A stretch of 64,000 bases of DNA from Brenneria sp. hezel4-2-4 (GTDB lineage: Bacteria; Pseudomonadota; Gammaproteobacteria; Enterobacterales; Enterobacteriaceae), in contig NZ_JABJXS010000004.1 of assembly GCF_013155275.1 (NCBI RefSeq), positions 186,001 through 250,000 on the forward strand, read 5' to 3'. The notes under the pieces are model-generated. The model was not told the DNA's origin and ran no database searches. It saw only the letters and a program-made list of their open reading frames with translations. Below, in pieces: positions 43,521 to 51,973 of the stretch. Within the stretch, counting starts at the first letter, position 1. The number at the start of each line of letters is the position of its first letter. The position numbers were made by a program, and so were the translations under genes.

Positions 43521-44777
43521 ATGGTATATATTATGAATGATAGATTTGAAAGTATGATATCTCGCTATAAAGGCGATGGTCCCTATTTGCAGGTTGACGA
43601 TATCAAATATATTGATGCCGCTTCAGGTACATTTAATCTACAATTCGGCTATACCAACAAAAGGATAGCGGATAAACTTAAAGCGCAAATTGATCGCTGT
43701 GCTCACTTAAGCTCTGCTTATACCCGTGAAATATCACAGTGCATACTTAAGAAACTCATAAAACATACTCCTGAAAATATTGATCGTATCTGGTTGCGTG
43801 ATGTCAGCGGCTCTGGTGCCGTTGAGTGCGCTATCCGTATGGCGCAGAAGTACACTGGACGCTCAGGCGTCATTTCGCTTTTTTTGGCTCATCACGGTCA
43901 ATCTCTGGCGACGGCTCAGATTTCGGGGAATGCATTTCGTATTAAACATTTTCACGTAAATATTGACGGCTCTCTAAAAATTCCCGTCCCTGCAAGCGTT
44001 ATGTCAAATTCTGAAGAGACGCATCAACAAGAATATTACCCCGATATCCAGGATATTTATCAGTACGGGTCAAATGAAAACATTGCCTGCTTAATCGTTG
44101 AACCGATACTGGGTAATGGCGGGAATATCGTCCTTTCCGAGAGCTTTTATCGTACTGTGCGTGAGTTCTGCAATAGAAACGGCATTATTCTTATCGCCGA
44201 CGAGGTGCAGACGGGTTTTGGAAGAACAGGCACCTTTTTTGCCTCAGCCGGTTATGCCAAGGCACTTGAACCAGATATTATCGTATTTGCCAAAGGGGCG
44301 GGGGGAATAGGCATTCCGACCGGCGGCGTCCTGATGCGAAAAGAACTGGACGTACTTGAGTCATTCGAACATTCAAGCACCTCTGGCGCTAATCCTTTAT
44401 CACTTGTCGCCCTAAATGAAACTGTCGATATTCTTGAAGAAGAAGGGATTCTTGACAATGTCGTGAATGGTGAAAAATTTTTGCGTAGCGGATTGCTGTC
44501 GCTACAGGAAAAATATGCAGACATCAGTGGCGTACGGGGTGTGGGATATATGTACGGGTTTGATACTCCCAGCCCTGAATATGCAACGCAAGCTATTGCG
44601 ATTGCGGCCAAGCATAGATTGATTATTCGTGGTGCTCGATATGGGAAAGGTAAAGCGCTAAAAGTTCGTCCGCCTCTGATTTGCACCCGAGAACATTTGC
44701 AGGAAATTCTCACCAAATTGGACAGTACTTTTAACGAAATGCAAAGCTTATCTATTTCCCAAACGGAGGCAGTGTAA
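43521..44777 (+). CDS. Class III PLP-dependent aminotransferase
   Basis: 418 residues. PLP-binding features are clear: VSGSGAVECAIRMAQ near residue 95, IADEVQTGFGRTG with D227 and Q230, and the Schiff-base Lys K258 in FAKGAGGIGIPTGG. It should move an amino group to a keto or aldehyde substrate, perhaps the product of the dehydrogenase in the next gene. Substrate unknown. The start could be the ATG at 43521 or the one at 43533; neither has a strong ribosome site. It is the first of four tightly packed genes. The high AT content and odd codon choice near its start suggest transfer. Confidence 0.8.
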   Translation: MVYIMNDRFESMISRYKGDGPYLQVDDIKYIDAASGTFNLQFGYTNKRIADKLKAQIDRCAHLSSAYTREISQCILKKLIKHTPENIDRIWLRDVSGSGAVECAIRMAQKYTGRSGVISLFLAHHGQSLATAQISGNAFRIKHFHVNIDGSLKIPVPASVMSNSEETHQQEYYPDIQDIYQYGSNENIACLIVEPILGNGGNIVLSESFYRTVREFCNRNGIILIADEVQTGFGRTGTFFASAGYAKALEPDIIVFAKGAGGIGIPTGGVLMRKELDVLESFEHSSTSGANPLSLVALNETVDILEEEGILDNVVNGEKFLRSGLLSLQEKYADISGVRGVGYMYGFDTPSPEYATQAIAIAAKHRLIIRGARYGKGKALKVRPPLICTREHLQEILTKLDSTFNEMQSLSISQTEAV

Positions 44778-45838
44778 TGCAGGCGCTTAAATATTATCAG
44801 ACATGGCAGGTTGATATTACTGAAACACCGGAACCGACGTGTTCCGAGGCGGATGATGTTATTGTTGATATCGCCGTATGTGGAATTTGTGGAACTGACG
44901 TAGGCATTATTAGCGGCGATTATCCGGTCGCGCAAAGTGGCGTAACTATTGGTCATGAAGCCAGCGGCGTAGTGGCTAAAGTGGGTAACGGCGTCACCCG
45001 GTTTAAGCCGGGTGACAGAGTGGTTATCAATCCTACGTATTCCTGTAAGCAATGCCGCATGTGCCAAACCGGCAATCCAAACCATTGTGAAAAGAAAATG
45101 GGCACTGAAGCGGGTGTGTCTTATGACGGTGCTTTCGCAAATCAGTATCGTGCTAAGGAAGCTTTTTTACGCAAGTTGGATGATCACGTCACCATGCGGG
45201 AGGCCGCGCTGACAGAACCTTTAAGCTGCACCATCACCGGCGTGGATAAACTGGCGATAACCCATACCAATATTCGAGCGGCCGTTGCCGGCGCAGGCCC
45301 GATGGGGATGCTCTATTTGTGGGTGCTGCACCAACGGGGGGTCGAGGCTTTTATGGTTGAAAAAAATCCTCATCGGTATCAGTTTGCCAGCGATAGCCTA
45401 CCGCCTTCATCGCGTATTTATGATGATTTTGAGCAAGCCCTGGAACAGGAATACGGATCCCGGAACAGTCAGATCGACCTCGTGGTGGATACGACGGGTC
45501 AGTTGACCGAATTGATATTCGAGCATCTCGCTCCCGGCGGCAAGTTATTGAACGTGGCGTTAAAGGATAAGCACGCCACCCTGGACGTACTGAAAATTGC
45601 CGATAAGAGTCTGTCGATCATCGGTTCGATCGATTCGCTGAATAACAGCTTTGAACGCGCCTACGCCATGATCCGTGATGGGGAAGTTCCGGCCGAGCGT
45701 CTGATAAGCCATGAAATTGCCTTCGCTGATTATCAGCGTGCTTTCAGACTGGTCGGCTGCGATATAGCCAACAAGACAATGGCGCCGCTTGAGGTTCCAA
45801 ATTGTAAGGTGTTGATACGTTTGGCGAATATTGATTAA
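44777..45838 (+). CDS. Zinc-dependent medium-chain dehydrogenase (sorbitol/threonine dehydrogenase type)
   Basis: 353 residues. Catalytic zinc site Cys38 in CGICGTD with GHEASG, structural zinc cysteines in SCKQCRMCQTGNPNHC near residues 92-107, and a Rossmann domain (AAVAGAGPMGMLYLWVL). It probably oxidises an alcohol or sugar hydroxyl with NAD(P). Its ATG shares a base with the stop of the aminotransferase (TAATG), so the two are co-translated. Confidence 0.82.
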   Translation: MQALKYYQTWQVDITETPEPTCSEADDVIVDIAVCGICGTDVGIISGDYPVAQSGVTIGHEASGVVAKVGNGVTRFKPGDRVVINPTYSCKQCRMCQTGNPNHCEKKMGTEAGVSYDGAFANQYRAKEAFLRKLDDHVTMREAALTEPLSCTITGVDKLAITHTNIRAAVAGAGPMGMLYLWVLHQRGVEAFMVEKNPHRYQFASDSLPPSSRIYDDFEQALEQEYGSRNSQIDLVVDTTGQLTELIFEHLAPGGKLLNVALKDKHATLDVLKIADKSLSIIGSIDSLNNSFERAYAMIRDGEVPAERLISHEIAFADYQRAFRLVGCDIANKTMAPLEVPNCKVLIRLANID

Positions 45839-45848
45839 CGGAGTGAAT

Positions 45849-46484
45849 ATGACATCTCTGTCCGTGATTTTTGATATCGACGGAGTCATTGTTGATAGCG
45901 AAAAGCTGCACTTTGACGTGTTGCAGACGCTGATTCCGGAGCAGATACAGCATTATACGCCACAGCAGCTTATTGGACTGAGTCTGGAGGATACGCTGAG
46001 TTTTATCGGCATAGCCGCTTCCGATCAGCCCGGTATTGTCTCTCGGGTGATCGATACCTATAAAGAGCTGCTTGCTCCGCACTCCTTGCGTCCAGGCGTG
46101 AAGGATCTTATCTACAAGCTGCAACAGCGGGGCATCGCCTTTGGTTTTGTCTCTACCGCCCCACGCCACCTATGCCTTGCCAACCTGGCGCTTCTTGAGC
46201 TGGACGAGCCAGTTCAAGTGATAGGGGGAGACGATATAGCGCGCACCAAGCCGTTCCCTGACCCTTATCTGGAGATGCTTGAACGACTCCACGCGGCGCC
46301 GAAAAATACGGTGGTGATTGAAGATACCGACCTGGGGATCTCTGCTGCGAATCAGGCTGGTATCGCGCAGATTTATGCATGGCCTCATGCGCTCTCTGAC
46401 CAGCAGCACTATCGGCAGGCCTCCGCGGTAATTGCCAGTCTGGGCGATATCGCTGAGTTCTCTCAACTAAATGTAGTTTCCTGA
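45849..46484 (+). CDS. HAD-superfamily phosphatase (beta-phosphoglucomutase-like)
   Basis: 211 residues with the HAD motifs FDIDGVIVDSE (nucleophile Asp and second Asp), the cap domain, FVSTAP near residue 100, and ARTKPFPDPYLEML plus VVIEDTDLGISAA. It likely hydrolyses a small phosphate ester or isomerises a sugar phosphate. ATG 45849 has GGAG upstream. Eleven bases after the dehydrogenase. Confidence 0.8.
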   Translation: MTSLSVIFDIDGVIVDSEKLHFDVLQTLIPEQIQHYTPQQLIGLSLEDTLSFIGIAASDQPGIVSRVIDTYKELLAPHSLRPGVKDLIYKLQQRGIAFGFVSTAPRHLCLANLALLELDEPVQVIGGDDIARTKPFPDPYLEMLERLHAAPKNTVVIEDTDLGISAANQAGIAQIYAWPHALSDQQHYRQASAVIASLGDIAEFSQLNVVS

Positions 46485-46528
46485 CAGCTACCCCCCCATG
46501 TCCGCGTGGGGGGTATAAGGATGTCGTT

Positions 46529-47677
46529 GTGACTGAAAAAGACGCTATCTCCCTGACCAAAAAACCGATTGCAGCAACGCGCAAAGCTTTTTTCATCGCC
46601 GGATTCAGCCTGGCAAGCTGGGCCCCGCTTATCCCCCTAACCAAAGAGCGTCTTCAGGTGGATAACGGCATTATGGGCGCTATCCTGTTAGCTTTTGGTC
46701 TTGGGTCGCTATTGATGATGCCTTTATCCGGCATGTTGGCTGTCCGCTTCGGCTGTCGGCGCGTTTTTACGCTGGCGCTGCTGTTAGTTTTAGCTACGCT
46801 GCCGGCGTTAGTGAAATTGGAGGATATTATCCCGCTGGCGCTGGCGCTTTTTCTCTTTGGCGCAGGCATCGGCGCCATGGATGTTGTGGTCAACATTCAT
46901 GCCGTGATTACCGAAAAATATGCCCAAAGACCGATCATGTCCGGATTTCATGCACTTTTCAGTCTTGGTGGAATAGCCGGCGCCGCGGCGGTCAGCGCAC
47001 TACTGGCCGGGGGAATATCGCCGCTGCATGTCGTGATGATAGTGATTGTTCTATTAGGATTAATCATGTTGTTTGCCTGGTCTGGCCTCATGGATAAGGC
47101 AGAACGCCGCGAGACGCCTTTTTTTGTGTTGCCAAAGGGAGTGGTAGTTGTGCTGGGGCTGCTGTGCTGCATCGCATATGTGATGGAAGGTTCCATGCTG
47201 GACTGGAGCGGGATCCTGTTAATCAGCCAGCACAACATCGATATCCATCAGGCGGGGCTGGGATATACACTCTTTGCCATCACCATGACGTTAGGGCGGT
47301 TTCTGGGGGACAAAGCGATTGCGATGCTGGGAGCCAAGAGGATCTTTATTGGTAGCGCAATCCTGGCCACATCAGGATTTATAGTGCTTATCGCGAGCAA
47401 TGCGTTATTACTGACCGCTTTGGCATTTCTGCTGATTGGCATGGGGGTTGCGAATATTGCCCCGATGCTGTTTACCGCGTCAGGGCAGCAAAAAGATATG
47501 CCTGATGCGTTAGCTGTCGCCGCGGTTTCTACGCTGGGCTATTCAGGGATATTAATGGGTCCCGCGATAATTGGTTTCGTCGCGCATCTTTTCTCTCTGA
47601 TTGGCGCATTTATTTTTGTTACTCTGCTTTCAATTATCCTGCTGGTTGTTTCATGTAGGGTCAAATTAACGACTTAG
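46529..47677 (+). CDS. MFS transporter (YbjJ/FucP-like)
   Basis: 382 residues from a GTG preceded by GGGTATAAGGA, about twelve membrane segments. It resembles inner-membrane MFS proteins such as YbjJ (GFHALFSLGGIAGAAAV). As the last gene of the operon it is a natural candidate for export or uptake of the operon's product. Substrate unknown. Converges on levansucrase. Confidence 0.8.
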   Translation: MTEKDAISLTKKPIAATRKAFFIAGFSLASWAPLIPLTKERLQVDNGIMGAILLAFGLGSLLMMPLSGMLAVRFGCRRVFTLALLLVLATLPALVKLEDIIPLALALFLFGAGIGAMDVVVNIHAVITEKYAQRPIMSGFHALFSLGGIAGAAAVSALLAGGISPLHVVMIVIVLLGLIMLFAWSGLMDKAERRETPFFVLPKGVVVVLGLLCCIAYVMEGSMLDWSGILLISQHNIDIHQAGLGYTLFAITMTLGRFLGDKAIAMLGAKRIFIGSAILATSGFIVLIASNALLLTALAFLLIGMGVANIAPMLFTASGQQKDMPDALAVAAVSTLGYSGILMGPAIIGFVAHLFSLIGAFIFVTLLSIILLVVSCRVKLTT

Positions 47678-47860
47678 GGGGATGTAAGCGGAACGGTAGC
47701 ATGCTTATAAACCTGAGGAAGAGTGATGAAGCTTGATAACAGGCGGGGATGGGGCTTGTGGTGAATGTCAACGTAATAGACAACTGACTATCTCCCGGCT
47801 CCGGGCATAGTCCCTGCAAAGAAACCAGCCAGTTGGCTTTCCGGGTACCGGACTCTTTAT

Positions 47861-47886
47861 AAAAAAGGAGCCGCCGCAGCGGCTCC
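47861..47886 (-). terminator. Levansucrase rho-independent terminator
   Basis: A perfect GGAGCCGC/GCGGCTCC stem with a four-base loop; on the minus strand a run of six T residues follows. Ten bases beyond the lsc stop. Confidence 0.9.
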
Positions 47887-47896
47887 CCGGCAGCGA

Positions 47897-49189
47897 TTAT
47901 CTCACCTCAACATCAATCATTGGGGGGATATAGCCATAGTCATACTCTTCCAGCACGAAGGTCTGTTCGCCTTTCAGTTTGATCGATACCGTCGGCGCTT
48001 CGGTGCCCCCGATGCGATAGGTATCTTCACCCGTTGGTACGGAATCAATGAAGGATGTCACCAACCCGTTAGGCATAACATAGTGCGAGTAGGTCTGGTA
48101 AGGCTGTGAAGGCGGATTGCCCAGAACCAGCCCGGAGCCGTTCAACGGAACATAAGGCCCGAACAGGTTTTCACTGACAAAACCGTACACGCCGTCAGGC
48201 CCAGTGAGGCCGTCGCCATAGGTAAACTTATGGCTGATGGTGAACAGGTAGTATTTTCCATCCTGGAAAACAAAGTGCGGACGCTCGGTCTGGTCATTTA
48301 CGCCAACCGCCGTGATCAGCGGCGGCAGCAGTTCCCAATCATCCCCATCCTCATCACGGCACACCGCAATACCTACGCAGCCGGTCTGATAGTGGGAATT
48401 GCCAGCATCTTCATAGCCAGGAGGCACATCGCCCAGTTCCTCTTTTCCAACCACATGGGAACCGCGCTCGCCCGCAACGTTGCCTTCAAACAGCATATAC
48501 AGTTTGCCGCTTTTCGGATCACGGAACGGGCAAGGATCGCGGAAGGCCCAGTAAGGGTTCTGGCTTTCGGTCTGGTACATTTTGCCATCGGCTTCAAACA
48601 GGATTTTCACCTTTTTAAAGCCCACCATTTCCACGCCGTTTTCTGTGGTCACCACACGTCCGCGCACTTTTACGATGGTCGCGCCCGGCGTCACCGCAGT
48701 GTAGTAAAGATCTATTTCACCGCGATCGTTCAGCAGAACCGGCGTACCCGCCCATTCGCGCGTCGTCGGTGAAACGCCTTCTTCCATGACGCGGCCGCCC
48801 AGGATCCAGTCTTTACCGGTGCGTGAATACCAGAAGTACATTTTTGCCCGGCCGTGACGGTCGTTCCAGTCGAGGGTAATGTCATAATTGCCCTGTTCGT
48901 CCTGATACTCCGGCGCGGTCGGGTTACGATCGGCGGTCAGGGTGAAAATAACCGACCAGCCGTTGACCGAGGCGATATTGCCGTCAATATCGCGCAGCGG
49001 CATGGTATCCCAGATAAACACGTCATCGCTCATGACCGGGAAATCGCCGCTGACCAGCGGCTGGGTTGTGGTCGGATCGTATTCATTGACTTTCAGCGCA
49101 TCTGCCCGCGACCAAATAGTCGGCTTATGCGGTTGAATACTTTTAAGAGCGGCTTTCTTACCTTGATTCAATTGATTAAGTTGATTCAT
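47897..49189 (-). CDS. lsc: Levansucrase
   Basis: 430 residues of glycoside hydrolase family 68. Blocks include [12 protein letters not shown] (nucleophile Asp region), [28 protein letters not shown] (transition-state stabiliser), NDQTERPHF (acid/base Glu) and [13 protein letters not shown]. It splits sucrose and builds levan, a fructan. It is secreted in related bacteria without a classical signal peptide, as seen here. Sequence most resembles Pseudomonas syringae LscB/LscC, including the IPPM.D ending. The first 20 residues ([18 protein letters not shown]) are Gln/Asn-rich and unlike Erwinia Lsc. ATG 49189 has GAGAG upstream. A phage holin and antiterminator gene lie directly upstream, on the same strand. 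Confidence 0.95.
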   Translation of the reverse strand: MNQLNQLNQGKKAALKSIQPHKPTIWSRADALKVNEYDPTTTQPLVSGDFPVMSDDVFIWDTMPLRDIDGNIASVNGWSVIFTLTADRNPTAPEYQDEQGNYDITLDWNDRHGRAKMYFWYSRTGKDWILGGRVMEEGVSPTTREWAGTPVLLNDRGEIDLYYTAVTPGATIVKVRGRVVTTENGVEMVGFKKVKILFEADGKMYQTESQNPYWAFRDPCPFRDPKSGKLYMLFEGNVAGERGSHVVGKEELGDVPPGYEDAGNSHYQTGCVGIAVCRDEDGDDWELLPPLITAVGVNDQTERPHFVFQDGKYYLFTISHKFTYGDGLTGPDGVYGFVSENLFGPYVPLNGSGLVLGNPPSQPYQTYSHYVMPNGLVTSFIDSVPTGEDTYRIGGTEAPTVSIKLKGEQTFVLEEYDYGYIPPMIDVEVR

Positions 49190-49438
49190 AATATTTCTCT
49201 CTTGATAAAAATAAAATAAAACCAAAACATCAGGTTTGATATTCTGGCGACGTCTTTCTTTATAACGGATAATGTCCATATAATGACGGGCGCAAAAAAC
49301 CCTTCCGCTGAAAAAGCAGAATAAATTCACTATTGGACTCAACAAAAAAACAAATGTATTTCAGACAATATTGCTTCAGATAAATGTTTTCATACACCTC
49401 CTTTTTTAAAAGATAACAACCCGAGCTATAAGAAAATA

Positions 49439-49468
49439 ACTCATCAAGTAAGACATTACCTGATGAGT
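49439..49468 (-). terminator. Terminator between holin and levansucrase
   Basis: ACTCATCA-A-GTAA pairs with TTAC-C-TGATGAGT with one mismatch; the minus strand then has a T-rich tail. It abuts the holin stop codon, so simple cotranscription of lsc with the holin would need readthrough. Confidence 0.75.
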
Positions 49469-49807
49469 TTATTTCTTAGTGTTTTTTTCATTTTCCGTTC
49501 GTTCATTGAACAATCTCAATATACCGCGACGAATCTGCTCGACGCCGATAAAACCAATCATGCCGCCCAACGCCGGCGTCAATGTTTTAGGCAGCGAATA
49601 ATACTCCAGAGATGCAACAGCAGTCAGCGTCAATGCCCCACACAGCGCGCCTTCCAGCAGCATACGCTGCCAGCCTCCGCCGGTGTACGCAACGCGCAGT
49701 ATCGCTATAAAAATAGACAGCAATACTCCCCCTGTGGGGACATCTCCGCGCCACCAGGCATGTATTAATTCATAAATGCCTGCCCAACTGAAGACATTAC
49801 TTTGCAT
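49469..49807 (-). CDS. Phage holin, lambda family-like
   Basis: 112 residues with two or three hydrophobic segments (GGVLLSIFIAILRVAY; LCGALTLTAVASLEYY; ALGGMIGFIGVEQIR) and a charged tail with KNTKK. This is the typical phage_holin_3 pattern. Holins form membrane lesions that release endolysin, but no endolysin follows. GGGAAGAG precedes ATG 49807. Could be a small membrane protein retained for another reason. Confidence 0.75.
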   Translation of the reverse strand: MQSNVFSWAGIYELIHAWWRGDVPTGGVLLSIFIAILRVAYTGGGWQRMLLEGALCGALTLTAVASLEYYSLPKTLTPALGGMIGFIGVEQIRRGILRLFNERTENEKNTKK

Positions 49808-49880
49808 ATTTACTCTTCCCCAATATGGATTAAACAAATAAGAAAATTCTTATCAAAGTCACCGTTCATAAATAATGCAT

Positions 49881-49908
49881 AAAAAAAGCCCCGGGGTTAT
49901 CCGGGGCT
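49881..49908 (-). terminator. First of two tandem terminators downstream of the Q-like gene
   Basis: AGCCCCGG (49887-49894) pairs with CCGGGGCT (49901-49908). On the minus strand a run of seven T residues follows, which gives termination before the holin. Confidence 0.85.
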
Positions 49909-49913
49909 AAAAT

Positions 49914-49940
49914 AAAAAAAGCCTGCAATCAGCAGGCTTT
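49914..49940. terminator. Second tandem terminator
   Basis: AAAGCCTGC (49918-49926) and GCAGGCTTT (49932-49940) form a perfect nine-base-pair stem with T-rich flanks on both strands. Confidence 0.8.
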
Positions 49941-50061
49941 GTAATATATCTGTTTTCCGATGGCTCAATCACTACATCTCCATCATGGGAATAAATCTAA
50001 CCAGTTTCGGACAAGAGTGCAAGCCTTAATTTAAAAAAAAGTGAATTTTATTTTCTGCGCT

Positions 50062-50760
50062 TTATTGTTGCGATGATGTAATCAGGGAAAATAGTCTTTC
50101 AGCGGCCGTAGATTCCTGATAACACTGGGCAATAAGAGAATCATAAAATACCTTCCAGTTTCGTGACCATGTGCGCTGCGTTAAATCAGGCACCAACGTT
50201 TTAATCACTTTATATACCGAGACCGACTTTACCGGCTTCATACCGCTGCCGCCGCAGCGGGGACAAACTTTCTCTATCGTCTCACCCGCCGCGCGAGAGG
50301 CGGCGAGATCCGTCACTTTGCCCCGGCCTTTGCAACGGCAGCGGTTTTGCGGATCGTCCGCCGTCCGGCTGTATTCCTCCACGGCCATTTTCGCCATCAG
50401 CACGATGCAGTTCGCCATCTGCCGGCCGGCTGCCTTTCCCACCCGCGCCGGCGCCTGTTTCAGGCCAAAACGGGCGATCCCCGCTATCGCTTTGTTTCTT
50501 TCATCAGGATCTTTGTTGTACTTGGCAAAGATAAGGCTAAGCCCCAATGCCTCGCGTGACTGGACGACTCCGAGGGCCAGCAGGATATCGCTATAGCTGT
50601 CCCGCGCGCCCGCGGAAGAAACGCTTCCTTTTCTGGCCTGACTTATGGGTCTGTTGCCGCTTTGGGGCCGATAAACATACGTGGGCGACGCTTCCCGGCA
50701 TGTAAACATCGACGAGGCCGATTTGGGGCCGCACAGGCTAAGCGCATGTTCAATCTTCAT
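50062..50760 (-). CDS. Phage Q-type antitermination protein
   Basis: 232 residues with the zinc-ribbon-like cysteines of the phage 82/21-type Q family (CRCKGRGK near residue 138 and CPRCGGSG near 160). It should load onto RNA polymerase at a promoter-proximal site and suppress downstream terminators. The gene is followed by two terminators, the holin and lsc, the geometry of a phage late switch. GGAGATACTACA precedes ATG 50760. It appears intact. Confidence 0.85.
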   Translation of the reverse strand: MKIEHALSLCGPKSASSMFTCREASPTYVYRPQSGNRPISQARKGSVSSAGARDSYSDILLALGVVQSREALGLSLIFAKYNKDPDERNKAIAGIARFGLKQAPARVGKAAGRQMANCIVLMAKMAVEEYSRTADDPQNRCRCKGRGKVTDLAASRAAGETIEKVCPRCGGSGMKPVKSVSVYKVIKTLVPDLTQRTWSRNWKVFYDSLIAQCYQESTAAERLFSLITSSQQ

Positions 50761-50977
50761 TGTAGTATCTCCGTATAACAAGCTGAGACGCTACATCGCT
50801 TAAGCGCCCGAAACCGTGTTGATAATCCGAGGTTAGATAACCACAGTCTGGCCCTATTCGGATGACGCTTCTCCCCCACGCCCCCCATAATCGCCAAAGA
50901 GGGGGCAATCCTGTTTGTGGCCGGTTCAAGTACCCGGACCGTGCTCGCAACGGACGTATTGTCGATTTACGTTCCAT
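50750..50977 (-). CDS. Small hypothetical protein overlapping the Q-like gene
   Basis: 75 residues, basic and Arg-rich, starting at ATG 50977 with AAGGAAAG at good spacing. Its stop lies inside the first codons of the Q-like gene (11 bases of overlap), suggesting translational coupling. No homology is recognised; the frame extends upstream to 51070 without a better start. It might replace the usual cro/cII-type genes or be a leader. Confidence 0.4.
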   Translation of the reverse strand: MERKSTIRPLRARSGYLNRPQTGLPPLWRLWGAWGRSVIRIGPDCGYLTSDYQHGFGRLSDVASQLVIRRYYNED

Positions 50978-51087
50978 AGAGTCTTTCCTTTCGATCTTAC
51001 TGTTAAATCCTGGTGAATAACCGCGGCTGGCGGCCATTCTGTCTATGTGCTTTGTCAGCCACCTAGTCAAAATTCAGTCATTTTTTT

Positions 51088-51154
51088 GTTGATTTTATCA
51101 TCCGTAAAGCAGACTATAGTCAACGCCAATCAACAATACAACGAATAAATCAAC
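51088..51154. promoter_or_regulatory. Operator repeats between the Q side and the CI repressor gene
   Basis: GTTGATT at 51088-51094 and AATCAAC at 51128-51134 and 51148-51154 form three half-sites, the last two spaced 20 bp. This resembles a phage repressor control region between divergent promoters. Confidence 0.5.
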
Positions 51155-51182
51155 ACAGTGTTTATTTTTTAAGTTGGTAAAA

Positions 51183-51881
51183 ATGACAGAGCTAACCGAA
51201 CGCCTGCGCCATCTGATGCGCGAAGAGGGAATGAAGCAAAAGGATTTGGCAAAGATTGTGGGTACGTCACCTCAAACAGTAAACAACTGGTTAAAACGCG
51301 GAACGCTGAGTCGCGAATCCGCCCAGGCCATCAATGAAAAAACCGGCTACTCATTAGACTGGTTACTTAGTGGCATTGGTCAGCCGAAGCCAGAAAGCAG
51401 CAATTTCAAGGTTTCCCGCCTGCATGTCACCGAGTGGGAAAGCATTGATAACGATGATGACGAATTTGTGGAGGTTCCATTGTTAGGCGTCAGGCTATCA
51501 GCCGGAGGGGGCGCGTATGATATTGATGAAGATGAAGTTTATGCACTCCCCTTTCGTTCTCATACTTTAAGGCGGCTGGGTATCCGGGTGGAAGATACCC
51601 GCGTGGTTACCGTCATGGGCGACAGTATGGAACCCAAGCTGTCGGACGGCGACAAAGTCGCCGTCAACCTGTCGGACAGACAGATCCGAGACGGCAAAAT
51701 GTATGCCATTCGCATGGGTGAGTTGCAACGCGTAAAAGCGCTGATCAAACGGCCCGACGGAAGTATCATCGTGCGTTCTTACAACTCGGCCTATGAAGAC
51801 GAGGTTGTCACTAAAGAACAAATTATCAACGGTGAACTGGCCGTTATCGGGCGCGTATGGTGGGTATCCGCACTGGTGTGA
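51183..51881 (+). CDS. CI-like phage repressor, S24 peptidase fold
   Basis: 232 residues: XRE-type HTH (QKDLAKIVGTSPQTVNNWLKR) followed by a LexA-like autocleavage domain with a probable Ala-Gly site in SAGGG near residue 103, catalytic Ser in GDSMEP and Lys in VKALIK. RecA-linked cleavage would derepress the divergent Q side. The ATG at 51183 follows AAGTTGG. Intact. Confidence 0.88.
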   Translation: MTELTERLRHLMREEGMKQKDLAKIVGTSPQTVNNWLKRGTLSRESAQAINEKTGYSLDWLLSGIGQPKPESSNFKVSRLHVTEWESIDNDDDEFVEVPLLGVRLSAGGGAYDIDEDEVYALPFRSHTLRRLGIRVEDTRVVTVMGDSMEPKLSDGDKVAVNLSDRQIRDGKMYAIRMGELQRVKALIKRPDGSIIVRSYNSAYEDEVVTKEQIINGELAVIGRVWWVSALV

Positions 51882-51942
51882 ACGGCCGCTCCCCTAAGCC
51901 GCTGACGACGATTTCCGCTTCGCACGCGGCATTGACGGGCGA

Positions 51943-51972
51943 CAACCGGCCCGCGTATTAGCGGGCCGGTTG
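51943..51972. terminator. Hairpin between CI and the phosphopantetheinyl transferase
   Basis: CAACCGGCCCGC (51943-51954) pairs perfectly with GCGGGCCGGTTG (51961-51972). No T-run is seen; it separates two convergent genes and marks the end of the phage remnant. Confidence 0.6.
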
Positions 51973-51973
51973 G

